Part shown: piece after piece, positions 1-6,341 of the stretch
How positions within the stretch are numbered: the first letter of the stretch is position 1
How the letters are laid out: each line of letters begins with the position of its first letter
Source: Desulfobacteraceae bacterium UBA5623
GTDB taxonomy: Bacteria; Desulfobacterota; DSM-4660; Desulfatiglandales; Desulfatiglandaceae
Direction: 5' to 3'
DNA: 6,384 nucleotides
NCBI GenBank assembly: GCA_002424495.1
Contig: DIKH01000284.1
Coordinates: forward strand, 1-6,384
Position numbers and translations under genes: made by a program
Notes under the pieces: model-generated
Databases searched by the model: none
Told to the model about the DNA's origin: nothing
What the model saw: the letters and a program-made list of their open reading frames with translations, nothing else

Positions 1-1
1 G

Positions 2-1099
2 ACCTGCATCGAAAAAAGGCAGGATGTGACAACAATAAAGGGCCTTGCATTCCTGGATGAAAAAGGCGCGTTTGTATTTACCGGTAACAGGCCCTTTATC
101 GAGGATCTGGATACCCTCCCCATGCCTGCCTATCATCTTTATAATATGGAGCACCCATATATCGGGCTTCCTTCTGAAAGCGAACGGGGCTTTCTGGTCA
201 ATTTTGCGCGCGGCTGCTCATATGACTGCACCTTTTGTTCAGAGGCCGCTTTCTGGCAGAACAGGTGGCGTACAAGGGGTCCGAAGAAGATCGGCGAGGA
301 ACTGGAACTCTTAAAGGAGCGTTACAACCGCGACACCCTGTATGTGGGGGACAATATCTTTAATCTTACGCGGGAAAAGGGGGAAGGATTTATCAGGGAG
401 ATGACCGCAAGAAAGACCGGCCAGAACTTCTGGCTTCAGTCAAGGTCAAATCTGATCATCAGGGACAGGGACCTGATGGAAGGCTTTAGAGACGCTGGCG
501 TCTATCAGTTCATGCTGGGAATAGAACACAGCAGTCAGAATCTCCTGGACGGGGTCAACAAGCGCATCACCGCCAGGGAAAATGAAGAGGCCATGAAGAT
601 ACTCAAAAAACATGGCTTCATGGTAATGGCCACCCTGATTATCGGGTTGTGGGAGGAGACCAGCCAAGATAGAAGGGACCTGATGAAGTTCCTCAGGCCT
701 TATGTCGATCATTTGGGCCTCAATGTGGTTACTCCTTATCCCGGCACGGAATATTATAGAGAAATGAAAAGGCTTGGCAGGATCAAGACCGACGATTATT
801 CAAGATACGATCAGATACAGGCAGTGATGCCCACCAGAGAAGATCCTGACCTTAACAAGATCACGGAAGAGCATATATCTCTGATGAGAAAATACTACTG
901 GCAGCCCAAAGAGGTCTTAAAGGCATTTTTTTCGAAGAACAAAATACTTAGGCATCATCACAGACACTTTCTGAACATCGGCATAACTGCCTTCAAGCAC
1001 GAGGTTTTCGGCTCTGCCATGTGGCAGCAGGAGACTTATCAGCAATTTGAAGACTATATCAAGGAACGTGGTTATTCCCTGAAGGAGGATGGATTTTGA
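2..1099 (+). CDS. BchE-like radical SAM protein, 5'-truncated by window edge
   Basis: This is the C-terminal part of a radical SAM enzyme of the cobalamin-dependent BchE/P-methylase type. The frame is open to the left edge (codons from base 2 read TCIEKRQD before the GTG at 26). That stretch and the following 'GNRPFIEDLDTLPMPA' look like the usual linker between a B12-binding domain and the radical SAM core, so the GTG at 26 is probably not the real start. Counting from that GTG, the cluster motif CX3CX2C is at C64, C68 and C71 (ARGCSYDCTFC). It is followed by 'FWQNRWRTRGPKKI', a 'GDNIF' strand and 'GIEHSSQNLLDGVNKRIT', a pattern like BchE's GTEAAAQ...LD...KET. The C-terminal 90 or so residues are a basic/aromatic tail typical of the family. 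The family assignment is firm. Substrate and reaction are unknown; BchE is an anaerobic porphyrin ring cyclase, but many relatives in non-phototrophs have no known role. The TGA stop overlaps the ATG of a mini-ORF. Confidence 0.88.
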   Translation, partial: TCIEKRQDVTTIKGLAFLDEKGAFVFTGNRPFIEDLDTLPMPAYHLYNMEHPYIGLPSESERGFLVNFARGCSYDCTFCSEAAFWQNRWRTRGPKKIGEELELLKERYNRDTLYVGDNIFNLTREKGEGFIREMTARKTGQNFWLQSRSNLIIRDRDLMEGFRDAGVYQFMLGIEHSSQNLLDGVNKRITARENEEAMKILKKHGFMVMATLIIGLWEETSQDRRDLMKFLRPYVDHLGLNVVTPYPGTEYYREMKRLGRIKTDDYSRYDQIQAVMPTREDPDLNKITEEHISLMRKYYWQPKEVLKAFFSKNKILRHHHRHFLNIGITAFKHEVFGSAMWQQETYQQFEDYIKERGYSLKEDGF

Positions 1100-1155
1100 T
1101 GAGTATATTTGAAGGGCATTTTATCAACGGCGGACCCGTTGATGATACACAATAG
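1099..1155 (+). CDS. Possible 18-codon ORF coupled to the radical SAM gene
   Basis: ATG at 1099 overlaps the preceding TGA (TGATG), the classic arrangement for translational coupling. A strong Shine-Dalgarno core GGAGG lies at 1084-1088, ten bases upstream. The frame encodes MSIFEGHFINGGPVDDTQ and ends at TAG 1153-1155. I recognise no family. It could be a real small peptide, a leader-type ORF, the stump of a decayed second gene of the radical SAM operon, or chance. It carries a perfect dyad inside its coding sequence. The start signals are good for so short a frame, but there is no evidence that the product exists. Confidence 0.3.
   Translation: MSIFEGHFINGGPVDDTQ
1123..1143. repeat. Perfect 8-bp inverted repeat (hairpin or operator)
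   Basis: Arm ATCAACGG (1123-1130), five-base centre CGGAC, arm CCGTTGAT (1136-1143). The stem can be extended by a G-U and a U-A pair (1122/1144 and 1121/1145). A run of six T begins at 1157, 13 bases after the stem. That is too far for a canonical intrinsic terminator. It lies in the gap between the radical SAM gene and the sensor kinase operon, so a regulator-binding dyad or an RNA hairpin at the transcript boundary are both reasonable. The arms are seen directly; the function is inferred. Confidence 0.45.
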
Positions 1156-1200
1156 ATTTTTTAAAAGCAGCTAAACTGTTACGATTTTTTTGGTCATGAC

Positions 1201-2658
1201 ATGAAATTTACAATTTTCAAAAGACTGGCCGTCAGTTACATGGTTTTTATGCTTTTCGTCGTCTTTCTTGCCGGCTATATGACCCTAAAAATCAATCAGA
1301 TAAATAAGATCACCCATTCTATCGCATTTGTCAGCACCACCACAATAGGGCTCGTTGAACGTATCCTGGATTCTGTCTCGTCCCAGGTGGGATTCGAGAA
1401 AAAGTATCTGATCTCAAAAGACAAGGATTTTTTAGCAAAATTTACGGAAATACAGGGAGATGTGATTAAGGATATACGCTTGCTGGAGCAATCTGATGAT
1501 GACTCTGAAAAAAAGGTATTGTGTGTTAAAGTAAGACAGTTGTATGACCACTATGTTTTTCTGTTTAACAGAGAGGCCGATCTGTTTGCAGCAGGCCAAT
1601 CGTATCCCAAAATGCAATACCAGGAGGAAAGGGAGAAGGTATTCGCGGATATCAATCAGAAGTTAAGACAGATTATTTATGTGGCTCGCTCTAAAAGGGA
1701 CCGGATGATCGAGGAATCAACCAAGACCTCATACCATATGGTGAAGGTCGTGATCATCACCTCCGTATCAGCCATCATACTTGGTATGTTGGTCAGTATT
1801 TTGACCACCAGGGGTATAAACCAGGCCATTTTGCTGCTCCAGCAAAGTACAGCGGACATCGCCAGAGGAAGATTTGAAAAGGTTCCCGATATAACTTCAC
1901 CGCCCGAGATCAAGGCCCTTGCGGATGATTTTAACATTATGTGCAGTAGGCTGAGGGAACTGGACCAGATGAAGATTGATTTTATAAGCCATGTCTCTCA
2001 CGATCTTAGAACGCCCCTGACAGCCATACGTGAGGCATCATCCATGTTGCTCGAAGGAACCTATGCTGCAAGCCCGGAAAAGCAACACGAGCTTCTGACA
2101 ATAACAAAAGAAGAATGCGAAAGGCTCATTGATTCAGTCAACAAGATACTGGATTTGTCCAGGATGGAAGCAAAGATGATGGATTACCAGTTCAGAAAAT
2201 GCAGCCTGGCCCCTGTTATACAGAGAGGTGTCTTGAAGGTTGCACCCATTGCGCTCAGCAAAAACGTAAGCCTGGAACTGGAGCCGCCTCCGGATATCCC
2301 CCCTGTCAACATGGATGAAGAGAGGATCTATCAGGTGATCCAGAATCTGATCGGCAATGCCCTGAAATATACAACAGACGGAGATTCCATTGTCATTGCC
2401 ATCTCATTGAGTGATAATGACAAGAATTTTATCGAGGTCTCGATCTCAGATACAGGATGCGGTATTCATACGGACCATCTGGGCCTGATTTTTGACAAAT
2501 TCAGACGGATAGACTCAGACATGGAAACAGAAAGGGGGACCGGATTAGGTCTTTCCATTTCCAAACACATTGTCACTGCTCATGGAGGTAAGATATGGGC
2601 GGAAAGCGAGCCGGGAAAAGGCAGCACATTCTATTTTACACTGCCTGTTTCATCATAG
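1201..2658 (+). CDS. glrK: GlrK/QseE-like membrane sensor histidine kinase
   Basis: Inner-membrane histidine kinase of 485 residues that would phosphorylate the response regulator encoded two genes downstream. Visible order: TM1 about 10-30; helical extracytoplasmic sensor about 31-180; TM2 about 181-202; HAMP linker about 203-256; HisKA with H-box SHVSHDLRTPLT (phospho-accepting H267); HATPase_c with N-box NLIGNALKY (382-390), G1 DTGCG (417-421), F-box FDKF (431-434) and G2 GTGLG (446-450). All catalytic boxes are intact. The sensor helix around 'GFEKKYLISKDKDFLAKF' and the stretch 'RTPLTAIREASSMLLEG' resemble E. coli GlrK at equivalent places, and gene order supports this. No clear Shine-Dalgarno precedes ATG 1201; an in-frame stop at 1162-1164 rules out a long upstream extension, and the next Met (14) would cut into TM1. 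The signal sensed cannot be told. Its last 21 codons overlap the lipoprotein gene. The kinase call is near certain; the orthology to GlrK is moderate. Confidence 0.93.
   Translation: MKFTIFKRLAVSYMVFMLFVVFLAGYMTLKINQINKITHSIAFVSTTTIGLVERILDSVSSQVGFEKKYLISKDKDFLAKFTEIQGDVIKDIRLLEQSDDDSEKKVLCVKVRQLYDHYVFLFNREADLFAAGQSYPKMQYQEEREKVFADINQKLRQIIYVARSKRDRMIEESTKTSYHMVKVVIITSVSAIILGMLVSILTTRGINQAILLLQQSTADIARGRFEKVPDITSPPEIKALADDFNIMCSRLRELDQMKIDFISHVSHDLRTPLTAIREASSMLLEGTYAASPEKQHELLTITKEECERLIDSVNKILDLSRMEAKMMDYQFRKCSLAPVIQRGVLKVAPIALSKNVSLELEPPPDIPPVNMDEERIYQVIQNLIGNALKYTTDGDSIVIAISLSDNDKNFIEVSISDTGCGIHTDHLGLIFDKFRRIDSDMETERGTGLGLSISKHIVTAHGGKIWAESEPGKGSTFYFTLPVSS
2584..2589 (+). promoter_or_regulatory. 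Shine-Dalgarno for lipoprotein gene, inside the kinase gene
   Basis: GGAGGT at 2584-2589 sits five bases before ATG 2595. In the kinase frame the same bases are codons for the two glycines of the conserved 'HGGKIW' segment near the end of the ATPase domain (H461-G463). This site decides the start of the downstream gene at 2595 and makes the 64-base overlap credible. Confidence 0.7.
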
Positions 2659-3164
2659 TCGCCTTAGGGGGCGGATGCAGTCATTATCAGTTGTCCTTAC
2701 GGGCAAGGGAGCATCTTTCAAACGCAAGGCATCTGATTGCAGCCCAAAGATATAAAGAGGCGATTCAGGAATCCGAGCAAGCACTGGAATTATCTCCTAA
2801 AACCAGAGGGGATCAGGCCTTCTTTTTGATGGGGGTAAGTTACGCCCACCCCAAAAACCCGAGCCCTGACCAGGAAAGATCAGTTAAGTGTTTTGAGAGT
2901 CTGATGGAAAGATATCCCGGGAGCGATTTCATACCTCCTGCAGAATTATACATCTCGATATTGGGAAGGATCAAAGGCCTTGATAATGAAATTTCGAAGC
3001 TCAGAGATACGAACGACGCAAGGCAAAGGGAAATCAACGGGCTTCGCAGGCAGTTATATGACCTGAAGGAAAACGAAATCAAGATGCTCAGGAACCAGTT
3101 GGACGAACTGAAAAAAATTGATCTGGGCATAGAAAGAGATAAGAGAAAAACTCTGCCCCGTTAA
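2595..3164 (+). CDS. QseG-like envelope lipoprotein with TPR and coiled-coil
   Basis: A 189-residue predicted lipoprotein between a sensor kinase and its regulator, the position held by qseG in enterobacteria. A basic N-terminus (KRAGKRQ) is followed by a hydrophobic stretch (about 11-24) and ALGGGC with Cys28 as likely lipidation site. The lipobox is imperfect, with Gly rather than Leu at -3. Ser at +2 after the Cys argues against inner-membrane retention, so the outer membrane is the likely location in a Gram-negative. Residues about 36-67 form a TPR-like helix pair ('ARHLIAAQRYKEAIQESEQALELSP'-type, seen in part). Residues about 73-120 resemble BamD/YbgF-like repeats (AFFLMGVSY ... ESLMERYPGSDFIPPAELY). 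Residues about 125-178 are a strongly charged coiled coil. The start at 2595 has a good Shine-Dalgarno and gives the signal peptide, hence a 64-base out-of-frame overlap with the kinase. In E. coli QseG works with the kinase; a similar accessory role here is inferred from position and architecture, since sequence similarity is not obvious by eye. Confidence 0.85.
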   Translation: MGGKRAGKRQHILFYTACFIIVALGGGCSHYQLSLRAREHLSNARHLIAAQRYKEAIQESEQALELSPKTRGDQAFFLMGVSYAHPKNPSPDQERSVKCFESLMERYPGSDFIPPAELYISILGRIKGLDNEISKLRDTNDARQREINGLRRQLYDLKENEIKMLRNQLDELKKIDLGIERDKRKTLPR

Positions 3165-3177
3165 CAGGAATAGAAGC

Positions 3178-4548
3178 ATGGAAAAAATTCTAATCGTTGA
3201 TGATGACCAAAACGTATTAAAGGTCATAAAAATGAGGCTGGAGGCCAGGGATTATCAGGTGACGACCGCCACAGATGCGGAAAAATCCATTGAAATTGCG
3301 AGGCAGGAGATATTTGACCTGGCAGTTGTGGATCTGAGACTCGGCAGCAAAAACGGCATAGAACTGATGGAAGAGCTTCATAAGACAATTCCTGACATGC
3401 CGATCATAATATTCACTGCATATGGCACCATAGAAAATGCGGTTGAGGCCATGAGGAGGGGCGCATACAGCTATCTGACCAAGCCGTTTGAATACAATGA
3501 TCTTCTGGCAGAGATAAAGGACTGCCTTGGCAAGAGCAGGCTGTCAAAGGAGGTAAAAAACCTTAGAGATCTGGTAAAAGAACGCTATGGGTTTGAGCAT
3601 ATCGTATACAAAAGCGAAAAAATGAAGAAGGTCCTGGAGCAGGTCTCGCATGCAAGTGCAGTTGATTCCAATGTCTATATAGAGGGGGAAAGCGGCACGG
3701 GCAAGGAATTGATCGCCAAGACACTTCACGTGGCCAGCGCCAGAAAAGACGGGCCGTTTGTGGCGATCAATTGTGCTGCAATTCCAGAGACCCTGTTGGA
3801 GGGTGAACTCTTCGGCTATGAAAGGGGTGCCTTTACCGGCGCCGCCAAAGGGAGAAAAGGGCTTTTCGCCCACGCCCATACTGGCACATTTTTTTTGGAT
3901 GAGATATCCGAAATGCCCGTATCCATGCAGGTAAAGCTTCTTCGCGTGCTGGAAGAAAAGGAATTTTACCCCTTGGGCGGAGACAAACCGGTTCGGGTGG
4001 ATGCCAGGATTATTGCCGCGACAAACAAGAATCTGGAGGAAGAGATAAGAAGGGGCAATTTCAGAAAAGACCTATATTACCGCATACATGTTATACCAAT
4101 AAGACTGCCGCCTTTAAGGGAAAGAAAAGAGGAAATCCCCTATCTGGCAAGGTATTTTCTGAAAAAAAACGCCGAGAAGATGAACAAACAGATAAGCGGG
4201 TTTTCTGCAACCGCTATTCAGAAACTCCTGCTCCATTCATGGCCGGGAAATGTCAGGGAGCTGGAAAATACGGTTGAATGTGCTGTGGCGCTTACAACCC
4301 GGGATGCCATAACCGACGATCTCATTCTAGACTTCCGGGAATCCGGCCCTACTGTTGTAAATTCATTTAAAAGCGCAAAGGAAAATTTTGAAAGGGATTA
4401 TCTTGTCCAACTGATAGAACTTACCCATGGCAACGTAAGCCAGGCGGCAAAACTTGCTGGTAAATTCAGGGCCGATCTCTACGAACTCTTGAAAAAATAC
4501 GATATTAATCCTTCAAATTTCAGGGATGCAAGACAGGACACATTTTAA
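3178..4548 (+). CDS. glrR: GlrR/QseF-like sigma54-dependent response regulator
   Basis: NtrC-family activator of 456 residues. Receiver domain 1-118: acidic pocket D8-D9, phospho-acceptor D52, T80 and K102. AAA+ domain about 143-380: Walker A GESGTGKE (170-177), sigma54-contacting GAFTGA loop (217-222), Walker B FFLDEI (238-243), sensor I ATN (281-283), 'FRKDLYYR' arginine-finger region (295-302), and 'WPGNVRELEN' (355-364). A Fis-type helix-turn-helix lies at about 417-445. All residues needed for phosphorylation, ATP hydrolysis and sigma54 remodelling are present. The C-terminal 50 residues follow E. coli GlrR closely ('AKENFERDYLVQLIEL', 'HGNVSQAAKLAG', then '..LYELLKKYDINPSNFRD' against '..FYKLLSRHELDANDFKE' from memory). 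This is the main reason for the GlrR name. Only 13 bases separate it from the lipoprotein gene, with an AGGA ribosome site at 3166-3169, so it is cotranscribed with the kinase. Target promoters are not visible here. Confidence 0.94.
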   Translation: MEKILIVDDDQNVLKVIKMRLEARDYQVTTATDAEKSIEIARQEIFDLAVVDLRLGSKNGIELMEELHKTIPDMPIIIFTAYGTIENAVEAMRRGAYSYLTKPFEYNDLLAEIKDCLGKSRLSKEVKNLRDLVKERYGFEHIVYKSEKMKKVLEQVSHASAVDSNVYIEGESGTGKELIAKTLHVASARKDGPFVAINCAAIPETLLEGELFGYERGAFTGAAKGRKGLFAHAHTGTFFLDEISEMPVSMQVKLLRVLEEKEFYPLGGDKPVRVDARIIAATNKNLEEEIRRGNFRKDLYYRIHVIPIRLPPLRERKEEIPYLARYFLKKNAEKMNKQISGFSATAIQKLLLHSWPGNVRELENTVECAVALTTRDAITDDLILDFRESGPTVVNSFKSAKENFERDYLVQLIELTHGNVSQAAKLAGKFRADLYELLKKYDINPSNFRDARQDTF

Positions 4549-4615
4549 GGTTCAACAGCCTCTGCCCTGATATTATTGCGCAGAAGCCGACATCCGGGTT
4601 ATCGTAACGTCATCG

Positions 4616-4622
4616 AAAGGAG
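4616..4622 (+). promoter_or_regulatory. Shine-Dalgarno of the sat-cysC fusion gene
   Basis: AAAGGAG at 4616-4622, six bases before ATG 4629. It is the best ribosome site in the window apart from the internal one at 2584, and it fixes the start of the fusion protein. The rest of the 80-base gap (4549-4615) shows no clear promoter or terminator. Confidence 0.65.
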
Positions 4623-4628
4623 CGATAA

Positions 4629-6341
4629 ATGAGCCACCTGATTACCCCACATGGAGGAGTTCTCGTTGATCTGATAGCAGACGATGTGCGAAAAGATGTA
4701 CTTAAGGATCTTTCTTTGCACATTCCCTCTATTGGACTATCTGAACGACAGATGTGCGATCTTGAGCTGTTGATGAACGGCGCCTTTTCTCCCTTGACCG
4801 GTTTTATGACGCAACCGGAATACGAGGCAGTGCTTGACAGGATGCGGTTTCAGGACAACACTCTCTGGCCGATCCCTATCTGTCTTGATGTGACAGAGGT
4901 GGAGGCGGGGCGGCTTGAGGCTGGTCAATCGGTAGCGCTCAGAGACCCCGAGGGCTTCATGCTGGCTGTGATGCATATTGAAGAAATCTGGCCGGTTGAT
5001 AAGCAGAGGGAGGCCTTGGCGGTATACGGCACGACAGATCAGGCACACCCCGGTATATATCATCTCTTTCATCAGACAGGCGGTTACTATGTCGGGGGCA
5101 AGGTGGAGGGAGTTTATATGCCGCTTCATTTTGACTTCAAGCACTTGCGCATGACACCCCTTGAGGTGAGAAATACCTGCACCAAACTCGGTTGGCGGAG
5201 GATGGTCGGATTTCATACCAGGAATATACTCCATCGCGCCCAGTTTGATATGACCCTTGGCGCCATGAGAGAGTCAAGGGCAAACCTCCTGTTCCAACCG
5301 GTTGTGGGTCCGACCAGGCCAGGTGACATTGATTATTATACGCGTGTGCGGTGTTACCAGAAAACGGCCCACCATTATCCTCCAAATATGATGCTTCTCT
5401 CCCTCTTACCTCTTGCCATAAGGCTGGCAGGCCCGCGCTCGGCCCTTTGGCATGCATTGATTCGAAAGAACTATGGGTGTACCCATTTTATCGTAGGCAG
5501 GGATCATGGAGGCCCGGGACTTGATAATGGAGGAAAGCCCTTTTACGAACCTTATGCCTCCCGTGAACTGCTGGACCGGTTCAAGGATGATATCGGCATA
5601 AAAATCATACCATTTGAGGAAATGGTCTATGCTCCTGAAAGGGAAAAATATGTCCCTCAGAGCGATATACACGAAAATGAAGGCTTTAAGACACTTTCAG
5701 GGACAGAATTGGTTAAACTTGTGAGGGCAGGTCTTGAAATCCCTGTCTGGTTTACATTTGAAGAAGTAGCAGAGGAACTTAGAAACGCCTACCCGCCAAG
5801 ACACAGGCAGGGGTTCACCGTTTTTTTTACAGGTCTTTCAGGTTCAGGCAAGTCAACTATTGCCCAGGTGCTGATTTCGAGATTTCTTGAAATGGGAGAC
5901 AGGCCGGTAACCCTTCTGGACGGCGATATTGTTCGAAGGCATCTTTCAAGCGAATTGGGGTTTTCAAAAGAAGACAGGGATATTAATGTCAAGCGCATAG
6001 GCTTTGTCGCCAGCGAGATCACAAAAAACAGGGGTATCGCCGTATGCGCCCCAATCGCGCCATACAAACTCTCCAGAAGGCAGCTCCGGGAAATGATTGA
6101 GCAATATGGCGGCTTTATTGAGGTGCACGTGGCCACTGCCCTGGAAGAATGTGAAAAACGCGACCGGAAGGGCATTTATGCCAAGGCCAGAGCAGGCCTG
6201 ATAAAGGGGTTTACGGGAATTGATGATCCCTACGAGGTCCCTGAAAGGCCGGAGTTGCGCATAGATACGACCGAAATAACACCGGATGAGGCAGCCCAGG
6301 AGGTGTTGCTTGAGCTGCAAAGACAGGGATATATCAGATAG
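4629..6341 (+). CDS. sat/cysC: Bifunctional ATP sulfurylase / APS kinase (Sat-CysC)
   Basis: A 570-residue cytoplasmic fusion: N-terminal PUA-like domain (about 1-170), ATP sulfurylase catalytic domain (about 171-388), C-terminal APS kinase (about 393-570). The expected reactions are sulfate + ATP to APS, then APS + ATP to PAPS. Order and length match the Aquifex-type fusion. Sulfurylase landmarks: 'LMNGAFSPLTGFM' (48-60), 'HTRNILHRAQ' (196-205), 'QPVVGPTRPGD' (223-233), 'LLPLAIRLAGPR' (259-270) and GRDHGGPG (290-297). The usual forms of the second and third are QxRN...HxxH and HPVVG, so residues 196, 205 and 223 are changed (Q to H, H to Q, H to Q). Kinase landmarks: P-loop GLSGSGKS (402-409), DGD (431-433), 'FSKEDRDINVKRIGFVA', IAPYK (476-480, usually SPYR) and 'IKGFTGIDDPYE'. 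Both folds look complete. The kinase half should work; the sulfurylase half may be altered. PAPS would serve assimilation or sulfotransferases; a dissimilatory Sat is normally a stand-alone protein. The gene may be read through from the regulator operon or have its own promoter. Confidence 0.93.
   Translation: MSHLITPHGGVLVDLIADDVRKDVLKDLSLHIPSIGLSERQMCDLELLMNGAFSPLTGFMTQPEYEAVLDRMRFQDNTLWPIPICLDVTEVEAGRLEAGQSVALRDPEGFMLAVMHIEEIWPVDKQREALAVYGTTDQAHPGIYHLFHQTGGYYVGGKVEGVYMPLHFDFKHLRMTPLEVRNTCTKLGWRRMVGFHTRNILHRAQFDMTLGAMRESRANLLFQPVVGPTRPGDIDYYTRVRCYQKTAHHYPPNMMLLSLLPLAIRLAGPRSALWHALIRKNYGCTHFIVGRDHGGPGLDNGGKPFYEPYASRELLDRFKDDIGIKIIPFEEMVYAPEREKYVPQSDIHENEGFKTLSGTELVKLVRAGLEIPVWFTFEEVAEELRNAYPPRHRQGFTVFFTGLSGSGKSTIAQVLISRFLEMGDRPVTLLDGDIVRRHLSSELGFSKEDRDINVKRIGFVASEITKNRGIAVCAPIAPYKLSRRQLREMIEQYGGFIEVHVATALEECEKRDRKGIYAKARAGLIKGFTGIDDPYEVPERPELRIDTTEITPDEAAQEVLLELQRQGYIR

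Noticed and set aside
1153..1185. Sigma70 promoter candidates (TAGATT or TACGAT as -10) before the kinase gene
   Set aside because: No acceptable -35 box at 16-18 bases; the AT-richness alone creates such matches.
2570..2755. 61-codon open frame on the + strand across the kinase/lipoprotein junction
   Set aside because: It is a third frame over two well-supported genes, has no good ribosome site, and its product has no recognisable features.
4565..4580. Possible sigma54 promoter ending in TTGC before sat-cysC
   Set aside because: With TTGC (4576-4579) as the -12 element, the -24 position reads CCCTGA instead of TGGCAC; the conserved GG is absent at the right spacing.
4561..4584. TCTGC...GCAGA hairpin as terminator after the regulator gene
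   Set aside because: Only a 5-bp stem with a 14-base loop and no following T-run.
4881..4895. TGTC...GACA pair like a GlrR-type binding site
   Set aside because: The spacer is 7 rather than 10 bases and it lies within coding sequence of sat-cysC. No such pair is present in the gaps at 1100-1200 or 4549-4628.
4737..5234. 165-codon antisense open frame within sat-cysC (and similar minus-strand frames elsewhere)
   Set aside because: They lie opposite a strongly conserved protein-coding gene, and their products resemble no known protein; they are shadow frames.
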